Below, piece by piece: positions 8,799-16,970 of a stretch of DNA of 64,000 nucleotides. Where the stretch lies: assembly GCF_014982805.1 (NCBI RefSeq), contig NZ_JADCKC010000001.1, forward strand, positions 744,001 through 808,000. The letters are read 5' to 3'. The notes beneath the pieces are model-generated. The model was not told where the DNA came from and did no database searches. It saw only the letters and a program-made list of their open reading frames with translations. Numbering within the stretch: the stretch's first letter is position 1; each line of letters opens with the position of its first letter. The stretch comes from Gemmiger gallinarum. GTDB taxonomy: Bacteria; Bacillota; Clostridia; Oscillospirales; Ruminococcaceae. A program made the translations under genes and the position numbers.

Positions 8799-9692
8799 TT
8801 ATCGTTCTCCCGGGCGGCGGATGGGGGGATGAAACCGCACCCCCGCCCCGAAGGAAGTCCAGATGATGCCCAGGCGTTTGCCCTTGTCCGGGCATTTGCC
8901 GGTGAGCACCTGCACCGAGTGCCAGGCATCCTTGCACAAAAGCCACAGCCAGCCTGCCGGGCCCTCTCCCCGATAGAGCACCACGTCGTTGCGGTAAAAG
9001 TACCGATAACGGCTCAGGCGGTCGGGGGTGTCCTTTGCAATGTTGACCACTGTCTTGTTTTTCATGGCGTGCACCACCCGGCTCTGGGGCACCGTGTAGC
9101 AGGGCCGCTTGCGGGAGATGCGCCGGGTGAATTCCCAGTCATCCGACCAGATAAAGAATTCTCCAATGGGCAGGCCAAAGTCCCGCACCGTCTCTGCCCG
9201 CAGAAACAGCGAGACAAAGCTGGCCATGACGCTGGGGATGGGGGCCTCCCCCTCGTACCCGGCAATGTCCTGGTAAGGGGTGCGGCGCTGGCGGTTCATG
9301 GGCTGGTCATTGCCGTCGGGGTCCAGCGCCCGGGAGGACAGCCAGCCGTAGTTCTCCCCCACTTCTTTTTCACAGCGCAAAAGCGCCGCCAGAGCACCAG
9401 GTTCCGGCAGCGTATCGTCATCCATCAGCCATACCGCCTCGTAGCCGGCCTCTACCGCCGCTTCGACGCCCAGGGCAAATCCCCCCGCGCCGCCCAGATT
9501 CCTTCCAGGATTGAGGCTTTGCAGATCGGGCCCGGCCAGGGTCTTGAGCAGTTCGGCCGTGCCGTCGGTGCTGGCGTTGTCCACCACAAGGATATCGCAG
9601 CCGGCGCCCTGCTGCCCGCGCAGGCAGGCAATGCACCGGGCCAGCAGCTCCTTGCGGTTATATGTCACCACTACAGCCGCGATGGGTTGCAT
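8799..9692 (-). CDS. GT2 glycosyltransferase, rhamnosyl/galactofuranosyl-transferase-like
   Basis: 297 residues with the GT2 features AAVVVTYNRKELL, ILVVDNASTDGTAELL, GGAGGFALGVEAA and the DXD-like LMDDDTLPEPGAL. The ENYGWLSSRALDPDG and FFIWSDDWEFTRRI segments resemble enzymes that add rhamnose or galactofuranose to lipid-linked wall glycans (WbbL/GlfT group). ATG at 9692 with GGAG 9 bases upstream. It lies 6 bases after the stop of the DUF4422 gene and 35 before the HAD gene, within the operon. It probably acts early, priming or extending the rhamnan chain; this is inference. Confidence 0.8.
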   Translation of the reverse strand: MQPIAAVVVTYNRKELLARCIACLRGQQGAGCDILVVDNASTDGTAELLKTLAGPDLQSLNPGRNLGGAGGFALGVEAAVEAGYEAVWLMDDDTLPEPGALAALLRCEKEVGENYGWLSSRALDPDGNDQPMNRQRRTPYQDIAGYEGEAPIPSVMASFVSLFLRAETVRDFGLPIGEFFIWSDDWEFTRRISRKRPCYTVPQSRVVHAMKNKTVVNIAKDTPDRLSRYRYFYRNDVVLYRGEGPAGWLWLLCKDAWHSVQVLTGKCPDKGKRLGIIWTSFGAGVRFHPPIRRPGER

Positions 9693-9698
9693 CGTGTA

Positions 9699-10469
9699 TT
9701 ACTCCTTTTGCTTTTTGGGAAACAGCTTGCGCATGAGAAAGGCCGTGCCCTTGCGCAGCCAGTGCTGGCTTTCCATATACACCACGTCCAGCTCCTCGTA
9801 GGAGATACGGTTGGTGATGAGCCAGGCATCCAGCAGGCGCTCACTCACAAAGCCGAACACCCGCTTGTCGTTGGTGGAATAGTCCGAGATGTCCAGCTCC
9901 CGCTCCAGCTCGAACAGGATATCAAACAGCCAGGTGCTGTAATGCTCCAGCAGTTCCTTCCGCATGACAAACATGTTGAAGTGATGCCCGTGGGTCTTGG
10001 ACATGTACATGTCGTAGGCGGGCAGATACTCGGGGCATTTGCGCTCAATGATGCGGCGGGTGACCTCCAGGTCCTGCTTGTGATGGGCATGGATATACTG
10101 GGTATAGTTGGTCTCGATATAATAATGCCGCTGCCTGGGCAGGATGACGTTGGTGTGCTGCAGGATCTCGTTGAGTTCTTCCCCCGAGATGACCCGCTGC
10201 TTTTTGGGCGCAAAGCGATGGCGGCGGCTGCCGAAATAGCGGCGGTAATGCACAATACCGATGAAGTCGGCGTCAATGTTGTGCACCGCCCAGTACAGCC
10301 CCGTCAGCTCACAGTAATTCCAGTTTTTATCCGAGATATTTTCGCCCGTGTCGTCGCCGACATAGCCGATGTCCGGATGGATCGCGTGACCCATCTGCAC
10401 CGGCAGGTAAACCGGATCATCCGGCACCCAGTAGGGCTTATGTGTTGCAATGATGATCTTGGTTTTCAA
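9699..10469 (-). CDS. DUF4422 capsular/wall polysaccharide protein
   Basis: 256 residues matching the DUF4422 family found in capsule clusters: KIIIATHKPYWVPDD at the start, then GYVGDDTGENIS, ELTGLYWAVHN, FIGIVHYRRYF and YDMYMSKTHGHHFNMFVM. The family is presumed to be glycosyltransferases, without a described mechanism that can be read here. The reading frame starts with TTG at 10469, preceded by GGGGAT; no in-frame ATG or GTG is nearby. It is the first gene of the operon, with a promoter at 10582-10609. Confidence 0.75.
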   Translation of the reverse strand: MKTKIIIATHKPYWVPDDPVYLPVQMGHAIHPDIGYVGDDTGENISDKNWNYCELTGLYWAVHNIDADFIGIVHYRRYFGSRRHRFAPKKQRVISGEELNEILQHTNVILPRQRHYYIETNYTQYIHAHHKQDLEVTRRIIERKCPEYLPAYDMYMSKTHGHHFNMFVMRKELLEHYSTWLFDILFELERELDISDYSTNDKRVFGFVSERLLDAWLITNRISYEELDVVYMESQHWLRKGTAFLMRKLFPKKQKE

Positions 10470-10581
10470 AGCCTATCCCCGTTTTCATGGCAGAGCCCCC
10501 GGACAGCCTGCCCGAGGTGCTTTCTGCGATCCGTATCGCCCATATGCGGATAGATATGGACAAAACAACACTTATTATGTA

Positions 10582-10609
10582 AGTATATCGCTTTTTGCGC
10601 AGATTACAA
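10582..10609 (-). promoter_or_regulatory. promoter of the polysaccharide operon
   Basis: Minus-strand TTGTAA (10604-10609), 16-base spacer and TATACT (10582-10587). It is about 110 bases upstream of the first gene of the 519-10469 operon and just past the ABC-F gene's probable terminator. Confidence 0.6.
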
Positions 10610-10633
10610 GTTACAGATAGACAACAGAGTTGT

Positions 10634-10650
10634 AAAATCCGCCCTGCGGA
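10634..10650 (-). terminator. short hairpin after the ABC-F gene
   Basis: Minus-strand transcript tccgc-agg-gcgga followed by TTTT, a few bases after the ABC-F stop at 10656. The stem is only 5 bp, so it is probably a weak intrinsic terminator. Confidence 0.4.
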
Positions 10651-10655
10651 CGGCA

Positions 10656-12554
10656 TCAGGCTTCTCCGGCGTCCTCCGCCTCAAAGCGTTCCTGCTCTTC
10701 CAGCAGCTTTTCCCATTCGTCAAACAGCTCCTGCTGGTGGAAACGGGTGTCCTCCAGGTCGTCGCATTTGTCCCGGACCACCAGGTGGTCCCGCAGCACT
10801 TCCGGATCGTTGAGCTCGTTTTCCAGCTCCACAATGTGGGCGCCCAGCTCCTCGATCTCGGTCTCCACCGCCTTGATGCGGGCACGGACCTCCGCCCGGC
10901 GGCGGCGCTGCTCCTTGCCGTAGGCCTGGCGCTGGGGCTTCTCCGGCTCGGTGCGGGCAGGCGTTTGGGGAGCGGAGTTTCGGTCCCGCAGGGCTGCAAA
11001 GTCCCGGTAGATAGTGGTATCCCCGTTTTCCAGGTAGAGAATGGGGCAGCCCAGCGTCTGCATCAGATAGCGGTCGTGAGTGACCAGCAGCAGCGTTCCG
11101 GTATAGGCTGCCAGCGCCTGGGTCAGACTTTCCCGGACGTAGATGTCCAGGTGGTTGGTGGGCTCGTCCAAAAACATCAGGTTGGGGCGTTCCAGGGCCA
11201 GCTCGGCAAATCGCAGGCGGGCCAGCTCACCGCCCGAGAGGGAGGCGCAGTCCTTGAAGACCTCCTCCCCCCGGAAGCCGAACCGGGCCAGATGGCTGCG
11301 GACTTCCAGTTCGGTGAAGCGGGGGTACTTGTCCCAGATGGCGTCGATGACCCGGCCGATGCGGCGGGCCTGCTGCTGGGTGAAAATGCCGGTGCGCGCC
11401 CCGCCGCCCAGCCGCACCATGCCGCTGGAAGGCCGGCGCTTGCCGTCCAGTACCTGCAGCAGGGTGGATTTGCCGGTGCCGTTGGGGCCTGCAACGACCA
11501 GTTTGTCTCCCCGGTGGACCACATAGTTCAGGTCCTTGACCAGGGTGCGCTCCCCCATGCGGATCTGGATGTCCTTCATGGTCACCAGCTCGTCGTAGGG
11601 CTCGATGTCATACTCAAAGCGGAAGTTGAGGTCCCGGGCCTCGTTGACGGGGGCGGCGGTGATCTCCAGCTTTTCCAGCTGCTTGCGGCGGCTCTGGGCC
11701 ATCTTGGTGGTGGAGGCCCGCACCAGGTTGCGGTCAATGTAATCCTGCAGCTTGGCGGCCTTTTCCACATCGGCATCGTGCTGTTTCTGGCGGCGCTCGT
11801 CGGCGGCCTGGCGCTGGGGCAGGTAGGCCGAGTAGTTGCCCCGGTAGACCTGAATGGTCTTTTCCCGCAGTTCCCAGATCTTGGTGCACACCGCATCCAG
11901 GAAGTACCTATCGTGGCTGACCACCAGCACCGCGCCCCGGCAGGTCTTGAGGTAGGTTTCCAGCCAGGCCATGGTCTCAATGTCCAGGTGGTTGGTGGGC
12001 TCGTCCAGGATCAGGATGTCCGGCTGACGGAGCAGCAGCCCTGCCAGGCGCAGGCGGGTCTGCTCGCCGCCGGAAAGTACCCCCGCCTTTTTCTGCCAGG
12101 TATCCGCTGGAAAGCCCATGCCGTTGAGCATTTTGCGGATCTGGGTGTCCATGTTGTAGGCGTCCATGGCGTCAATGACGGCGGTGCAGTGCTCGATGCC
12201 CGCGGTGATTTCGCTGTCGCCGGGTTTGGCCGCCAGCTGCTTCTGCAGGGTTTCCAGCTTTGCCATAGCATCCAGCGCCGGGCGGAAGGACTCCTTTGCC
12301 GTATCGTAAACGTTGGCGTCGGGGTCCAGATGGGCCGTCTGCTCCAGGTAGCCGCAGGTTGCCCCCGCGGCAAAATCGGCGCTGCCCGCATCGGGCTGAC
12401 TCTGCCCGCAGAGAATCCGCAGAAGGGTCGTCTTGCCGGTACCATTGGCCCCGATGATGCCGATACGGTCGCCCTTTTCCACGCCGGCAGTCACGTCGCG
12501 CAGCACTTCATGTTCGCCAAAGCTCTTTCCCAGGCTTTGCAATTCGATCAGCAT
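10656..12554 (-). CDS. ABC-F family ATPase
   Basis: 632 residues with two ATP-binding cassettes and no membrane segment. First cassette: Walker A GANGTGKTTLL, signature LSGGEQTRLRLAG, Walker B LILDEPTNHLD. Second: GPNGTGKSTLL, LSGGELARLRFAE, MFLDEPTNHLD. The linker of about 80 residues and the charged coiled C-terminal tail (~560-632) are typical of ABC-F proteins, which act on the ribosome as translation factors or antibiotic-protection proteins. Which subgroup applies cannot be told without a tree. The ATG at 12554 has GGAGAAAGAGG upstream; an earlier start would add 28 unrelated residues. Confidence 0.85.
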   Translation of the reverse strand: MLIELQSLGKSFGEHEVLRDVTAGVEKGDRIGIIGANGTGKTTLLRILCGQSQPDAGSADFAAGATCGYLEQTAHLDPDANVYDTAKESFRPALDAMAKLETLQKQLAAKPGDSEITAGIEHCTAVIDAMDAYNMDTQIRKMLNGMGFPADTWQKKAGVLSGGEQTRLRLAGLLLRQPDILILDEPTNHLDIETMAWLETYLKTCRGAVLVVSHDRYFLDAVCTKIWELREKTIQVYRGNYSAYLPQRQAADERRQKQHDADVEKAAKLQDYIDRNLVRASTTKMAQSRRKQLEKLEITAAPVNEARDLNFRFEYDIEPYDELVTMKDIQIRMGERTLVKDLNYVVHRGDKLVVAGPNGTGKSTLLQVLDGKRRPSSGMVRLGGGARTGIFTQQQARRIGRVIDAIWDKYPRFTELEVRSHLARFGFRGEEVFKDCASLSGGELARLRFAELALERPNLMFLDEPTNHLDIYVRESLTQALAAYTGTLLLVTHDRYLMQTLGCPILYLENGDTTIYRDFAALRDRNSAPQTPARTEPEKPQRQAYGKEQRRRRAEVRARIKAVETEIEELGAHIVELENELNDPEVLRDHLVVRDKCDDLEDTRFHQQELFDEWEKLLEEQERFEAEDAGEA

Positions 12555-12666
12555 AAATCCTCTTTCTCCATCCCTTGTGTGCGGATTGCCCGGGATGCGG
12601 CACGGCAAAATCTTGCGCCTGCCTTCTTCCCGTATCATCCGCGCCTTGCGGCGTCAGGCCAAAATT

Positions 12667-12696
12667 GTGCCGCTGCACACAAACATGCAGCGGCAC
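12667..12696 (-). terminator. terminator of the YjjG-like gene
   Basis: Perfect 11-bp stem (12667-12677 with 12686-12696) and 8-base loop. On the minus strand it is followed by AATTTTGG. It is placed 25 bases after the stop at 12721. Confidence 0.65.
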
Positions 12697-12720
12697 ATTG
12701 CGGGACCTGCCGCCCGTTGG

Positions 12721-13470
12721 TCACAGGTCGTTCATGTGGCGGCGATTGCGCACGCCAAGGTTTTCCAGCTCTTCCGGCTCCATTACAATGCGATAGAGTT
12801 CCTCGTAGGAGCCGATGGTGTATTTGGGCTGGATTCCGGTGTCGTTGTCACTGCCGGTAAAGTTGACCCAGCAGGTATCCAGCCCTGCATTGATGCCGCC
12901 CTTGATGTCGGCGTGGAGGTCATCCCCCACCACCAGCACCCGGCTGCGGTTGGTGACGCCCAGATCTTTCAGCACCAGATCGAACAGCTTGGCCGACGGC
13001 TTTGCCGCCCCCACATGCTCCGAAATATAGATGCCGTCCATATACCGCCCGATGCCCGATGCCTTGATGCGGGACTGCTGCACTTTGGTGGCACCGTTGG
13101 ACACGATGGCCAGTGTGGCCACCTCGGCCAGCTCCTCCAGTGCCGTCAGCGCACCGGGCAGAACATCCGCGTGCAGGGCCAGCTGATCCTCATAGTAATC
13201 GTTGATCTCACGGTTCTTGCCGTTGTCCGGCAGCCCCATGGCCTGCATAAAACGCGCAAACCGGACGGCAAACAGCTTGTTCTTGTTCAGCTCGCCCTTT
13301 GCCAGGCTGGTCCAGAGCTTGCGGTTGACCTCGTGATAGGTGTCGCAGGCCTGGGCGTCGCAGGGCAGCTCATACTGCCGCAGGGTGTCGGTCAGTGCCT
13401 GACGCTCGGCCGCGTCAAAATCCAGCAGGGTGTTGTCCACATCCAGCAAAAGACAGGTGTAATTTGCCAT
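12721..13470 (-). CDS. YjjG-like noncanonical pyrimidine nucleotidase (HAD)
   Basis: 249 residues, a HAD subfamily I phosphatase. LLLDVDNTLLDFDAAE carries the nucleophile and general acid Asp residues, IVSNGATKVQQ is motif II, AAKPSAKLFDLVLKDLG carries the Lys, and LVVGDDLHADIKGGINAG is motif IV. The helical cap and spacing fit the YjjG/YfnB group, which dephosphorylates modified pyrimidine nucleotides. ATG at 13470 with TAGGAGC 9 bases upstream. It lies 33 bases after the stop of the SGNH-like gene and may be co-transcribed with it. Substrate assignment is by family only. Confidence 0.75.
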   Translation of the reverse strand: MANYTCLLLDVDNTLLDFDAAERQALTDTLRQYELPCDAQACDTYHEVNRKLWTSLAKGELNKNKLFAVRFARFMQAMGLPDNGKNREINDYYEDQLALHADVLPGALTALEELAEVATLAIVSNGATKVQQSRIKASGIGRYMDGIYISEHVGAAKPSAKLFDLVLKDLGVTNRSRVLVVGDDLHADIKGGINAGLDTCWVNFTGSDNDTGIQPKYTIGSYEELYRIVMEPEELENLGVRNRRHMNDL

Positions 13471-13503
13471 AACTTGCTCCTAAATCATGTCGGGGGCACG
13501 GCA

Positions 13504-15180
13504 TCAGTCGTCCTCTTTGTCGTGCTTGTCCTTGTCCTCGTCGTTATTCGAGGAGGGCGCCGCGGTGACCTCAATGGCCAGCTCGGCGGTAACTCCGTTG
13601 TTGGTGGCCTGAACGTAATACCGACCCGGCTGCGATGCGCTGAACTGCACCTGGTTGCCGGTGGCGGACCAGTCAGGCAGCTGCGGGCAGGTCCAGGTGG
13701 TATCGCCGGAGCCGTTCTCCACGCTGGCATTCAGTGTAGTGCTGGTGCCGGCAGTCAGTGTCTTGGGCGCAGTAAGGGTGATCGTCGTGGGCTTGGCCTT
13801 CACCGTGATGGTCAGGCTGACTTCAGCCCGGCCGCCGTTGACCTCGATGCCGGCCTTCAGTTTATAGGTGCCGGGCTCATCGGATTTGAAGGTATAGCTG
13901 CCGCCGTTCTGCTGCAGTTCATCGTTGATGGCCCACTGGACATTCTCATTGCTGTACTCTTTGCCGCCCAGGGTGACCGACGCATTGAAAGTAACGCTCT
14001 CCCCTGCATTGACCGTGGTGTCGCCTTTATCCAGCGTCATCTCCACACGGGCATCGTTGAACAGCGCCGTGACCGAGATATCCTTGGTCACCACGTCCAC
14101 ACGCTTGGGATTGGTCACGCCGTCGTCCCACTTGTAGAAGGTATAGCCTTCCGCCGCCACTGCGGTGACAGTGACCGTCTCGTTCTCAGAGACATCGAAT
14201 TCCAGGGAGGACGCTCCGGTCTGATCGTTGCCGGACAGTGTTCCCTTGCCGTTCTCCACCTTGTAGCTGACGGTATACCGCACCGGCGTGGGGCTGGGTG
14301 TGGCAGTGGCCTTGTTGTCGCCGTCACTTTCGGAGGGCTCCGCGGCGCGGCGGGGAATGTCGTCCGTGTCGGGACGGCGGTCCTCCGAATCATAGGCGTG
14401 GGTGGTGACGTAATCCAGATAGGCATTGACGCCGGAGGTGGTCATCACGCCGGTATCCTTGCTGATGTAGGCGTCCTCGGCATAGCCGCTCTTGTTCTTG
14501 AGGATCTCGGCAGCGTTGAGGTACTTGTAACCGTTTTCCTCGCACAGCTCGGCCAGCGACTGGTTGAACTGGTCGATGCGGGTCTGCACAACGGCCGCAT
14601 CCTCCGAATCCTTGCTCACCGGCGGGATGGAACTGACAATGATGTCGCTGTACTCGTAAGCGGTGTGGATGGCGCTGAGGGCCTGGCTGTAGGTCTGGAC
14701 AAAGCTGTCCACCGTCATCTCGCCGCCCACATCGTTTTTGCCGATCATGACAATGACGCGGCGGGGCTTCATCTTGGCGATGGCCTGGGGAATGGTGTAG
14801 GAGGAGGAATCATCCGCAAAGTAAACGCAGGAATCCTTGGTCAGGCTGGAGACCGTAAGGCCGTCCTTGCCCACATAGCGGTCGATGGTGATGGCACTGG
14901 AGGATGTCAGGGCAACCACACTGTCGTCGCCGGCAAACACCGTCGAGGAGAGATAGTCATTGCCCGCATCGCTGCTCTCGGCCAGGACCGCCCCCAGGGA
15001 GGTATCCACCGGATAGGCGTCGGGATCGTAGCTGCCGGAAGCGCCGAACAGGACGTTCGGCAAAATCCATGCCGCTACAAAGCTGAGAATGACGGCAGCA
15101 ACGCATGCGGCCAAGACAAAGCAGGCCTTGCGTTGGGTGGGGCTGAAAGATGCCCGTTCTTGTGAATCTCTGCGGCTCAT
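13504..15180 (-). CDS. membrane-anchored SGNH-like protein with InlB-type and Ig-like repeats
   Basis: 558 residues. A charged N-terminus is followed by one membrane segment (~19-42), so the rest is extracellular. Residues 75-265 follow the SGNH/GDSL fold: GDD at 84-86, IGKND at 147-150 and KDTGVMTTSGVNAYLDY at 241-257. Compared with the intact relative at 52860-53894, the nucleophile Ser position holds Asp (86) and the catalytic His position holds Val (245). Residues ~300-378 resemble a divergent InlB B/bacterial repeat (AAEGYTFYKWDDG), and 380-540 hold two Ig-like beta domains. It ends with an acidic/Lys tail. ATG at 15180 with GGGAGG a rather long 14 bases upstream. Probably a binding or scaffold protein rather than an esterase. 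Confidence 0.65.
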   Translation of the reverse strand: MSRRDSQERASFSPTQRKACFVLAACVAAVILSFVAAWILPNVLFGASGSYDPDAYPVDTSLGAVLAESSDAGNDYLSSTVFAGDDSVVALTSSSAITIDRYVGKDGLTVSSLTKDSCVYFADDSSSYTIPQAIAKMKPRRVIVMIGKNDVGGEMTVDSFVQTYSQALSAIHTAYEYSDIIVSSIPPVSKDSEDAAVVQTRIDQFNQSLAELCEENGYKYLNAAEILKNKSGYAEDAYISKDTGVMTTSGVNAYLDYVTTHAYDSEDRRPDTDDIPRRAAEPSESDGDNKATATPSPTPVRYTVSYKVENGKGTLSGNDQTGASSLEFDVSENETVTVTAVAAEGYTFYKWDDGVTNPKRVDVVTKDISVTALFNDARVEMTLDKGDTTVNAGESVTFNASVTLGGKEYSNENVQWAINDELQQNGGSYTFKSDEPGTYKLKAGIEVNGGRAEVSLTITVKAKPTTITLTAPKTLTAGTSTTLNASVENGSGDTTWTCPQLPDWSATGNQVQFSASQPGRYYVQATNNGVTAELAIEVTAAPSSNNDEDKDKHDKEDD

Positions 15181-15206
15181 AATGAGTCTGTAACCTCCCA
15201 TCAAAT

Positions 15207-15857
15207 TCAGACGGACTGCAAAATAAAGTCGGCCAGGGCTGCGGTGTCCGGCGCAAGATACACCGGATGCCACGGCTCCAGTTCCTGGCGGCTGCCGTAT
15301 CCGTACAGCACCGCGGCGGCGGGCAGACCGCAGTCGGCGGCGCCCTCCATGTCGTCCTTGCGGTCCCCCACCATCAGGACACGGCCTGCGGCAAAACGCG
15401 GGTCGGCAAGGTCCTGACGGACAACGGCCGTTTTGGTATCAACGCTTTTATCCATGCTTGCCCCGCCCACCAGGTCGAAATATTTCAGGATATCCTGCTC
15501 TTCCAGAATGGGCGTGACAACTTCCGTCGGTTTGGATGTGGCCGTCGCCAACCGGATTCCGGCCGAGCGAAGGCGTTCCAGCAATTCCCGCACACCGGGA
15601 AAAAGACTGCACTCATGCATGCCGATACGGGCATACCGGTCACGGTAAAGCTCCACCGCGCGCTCCACGTCCGCCTCATGGGAAAAGTGCTGAGCAAAAC
15701 TCCAGCGCAGCGGCGGCCCCAGATAGCGCGAGACATTGATCTGCGCCGGGTCCAGCCCCATCTGAGCGAAAGCGTAGGCAAATGAATTTTCGATGCCCGG
15801 ACGCGAATGGATCAGCGTCCCGTCCACATCAAACAATACGGCGTCATAGCGCGGCAA
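15207..15857 (-). CDS. HAD hydrolase, phosphoglycolate phosphatase-like
   Basis: 216 residues. AVLFDVDGTLIHSRPGIENS carries the nucleophile Asp and the cap start, LATATSKPTEVV is motif II, and VLMVGDRKDDMEGAADCG is motif IV. The size and four-helix cap fit the Gph/PpaX group, acting on small phosphate esters. Its start codon is TTG at 15857, with GGGGGGAT 7 bases upstream and no better ATG. It has its own promoter (15886-15914) and probably reads on into the SGNH-like gene 26 bases downstream. The physiological substrate is not evident. Confidence 0.75.
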   Translation of the reverse strand: MPRYDAVLFDVDGTLIHSRPGIENSFAYAFAQMGLDPAQINVSRYLGPPLRWSFAQHFSHEADVERAVELYRDRYARIGMHECSLFPGVRELLERLRSAGIRLATATSKPTEVVTPILEEQDILKYFDLVGGASMDKSVDTKTAVVRQDLADPRFAAGRVLMVGDRKDDMEGAADCGLPAAAVLYGYGSRQELEPWHPVYLAPDTAALADFILQSV

Positions 15858-15885
15858 AGCAATCCCCCCAAGTACAGTAGATTAC

Positions 15886-15914
15886 ATTATAGCATACATT
15901 TTTTGTTTTGAACA
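15886..15914 (-). promoter_or_regulatory. promoter of the HAD/SGNH-like genes
   Basis: Minus-strand TATAAT (15886-15891) with an extended -10 TG one base upstream. A weak TGTTCA (15909-15914) sits at 17-base spacing. The start codon is ~30 bases downstream of the -10. Confidence 0.6.
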
Positions 15915-16123
15915 TCATTTCACAAAAATTCCGACGGATTACAAGTTGGTAACGTTTCGTTTTTTCACTGCTGTACGTGGTTTGCTTTTCCACTTCCTGA
16001 TTTTGCCGGAGCAGTCGTCCAAAGCGGTCTTCACAGTGCGGAAGAATGCTTTGCCGTTTTGCCCGCGCAGAAAAGCCGGTGAGGCCGGCAGGGCTTTTCT
16101 CCGGCATGTAAAGGCATGCAAAA
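15915..16123. other. gene-free stretch between the HAD gene and the ABC operon
   Basis: No ORF with a ribosome site or family signal is visible on either strand. A second hairpin (agaaaagcc at 16069-16077 with its complement at 16092-16100) follows the ABC-operon terminator on the minus strand and may back it up. The rest is unassigned. Confidence 0.4.
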
Positions 16124-16156
16124 GGGCACCGGGCCGGAAGTTCCGGCCCGGTGCCC
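16120..16156 (-). terminator. terminator of the ABC importer operon
   Basis: 15-bp GC-rich perfect stem (16124-16138 with 16142-16156) and 3-base loop. On the minus strand TTTT follows at 16120-16123. It lies 20 bases after the ATPase stop. Confidence 0.75.
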
Positions 16157-16175
16157 AGGCATACAGTGCAGTCGG

Positions 16176-16970
16176 TCAGGAGAGCAGCATACGGTCGTTG
16201 GCAAAATCGCCGTCGCTGACCTGCTCAAAGCGGGCCAGCAGATCGGACACATGGAGGGCAGCCTTCTCCTCCCCGCGGACATCATAGATGACGCGGCCCT
16301 CATACATCATGATGAGGCGGTTGCCGTACTTGATGGCGTCCTTCATGTTGTGGGTGATCATGAGGGTGGTGAGGTGGTTGTCATGGACGATCTTGTCCGA
16401 CAGCGTCAGCACCTTGGCCGCCGTCTTGGGGTCCAGAGCGGCGGTGTGCTCGTCCAGAAGCAGCAGGCGCGGCTGCTGCAGCGTGGCCATGAGCAGGGTG
16501 ATGGCCTGGCGCTGGCCGCCGGAGAGCAGGCCCACCTTGCTGGTCATGCGGTCTTCCAGTCCCAAGTCCAGAGTCTTGACCAGTTCCCGGTAGCCCTCCC
16601 GCTCCTTGGCGGAGATGCCCTGCCGCAGGGTGCGGGGCTGGCCGCGGCGGCGGGCCAGGGCCAGGTTTTCGTCAATGCCCATGGTAGCGGCGGTGCCCAT
16701 CATGGGGTCCTGGAACACCCGGCCGATGTACTTGGCGCGCTGATGCTCCGACAGGCGGGTGATATCCTTGCCGTCAATGAGAATTTTGCCCATGTCAATG
16801 GGCCAGACGCCTGCGATGGCGTTGAGCATGGTAGACTTGCCTGCACCGTTGCCGCCGATGACGGTGACAAAATCCCCGTCCTCCAGCGTCAGGTCCAGAC
16901 CGTTGAGGGCGACCTTCTGGTTGACGGTACCGGCATTGAAGGTCTTGTACACATTTTTGATCTCAAGCAT
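16176..16970 (-). CDS. ABC transporter ATP-binding protein, TrpZ-like
   Basis: 264 residues: Walker A GGNGAGKSTMLNAIAG, signature LSGGQRQAITLLMA, Walker B LLLLDEHTAALDP and H-loop ITHN. DEH instead of DEP in Walker B, and the Q-loop segment FQDPMMGTAA, are usual for the ATPase partner of PF04392 substrate-binding proteins (TrpXYZ type). The ATG at 16970 overlaps the permease stop by 8 bases. It powers import by the permease and lipoprotein encoded just upstream. The likely substrates, aromatic amino acids or another small metabolite, are inferred from the family only. Confidence 0.85.
   Translation of the reverse strand: MLEIKNVYKTFNAGTVNQKVALNGLDLTLEDGDFVTVIGGNGAGKSTMLNAIAGVWPIDMGKILIDGKDITRLSEHQRAKYIGRVFQDPMMGTAATMGIDENLALARRRGQPRTLRQGISAKEREGYRELVKTLDLGLEDRMTSKVGLLSGGQRQAITLLMATLQQPRLLLLDEHTAALDPKTAAKVLTLSDKIVHDNHLTTLMITHNMKDAIKYGNRLIMMYEGRVIYDVRGEEKAALHVSDLLARFEQVSDGDFANDRMLLS

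Noticed and set aside
10656-12554. ABC-F gene as an antibiotic-resistance determinant
   Set aside because: The inter-domain linker is not distinctive enough to place it among resistance ABC-F proteins rather than housekeeping ones; a phylogeny is needed.
12433-15165. 910-codon plus-strand ORF opposite the YjjG-like and SGNH-like genes
   Set aside because: No ribosome site or domain; low-complexity Gly/Val/His-rich translation typical of antisense frames here.
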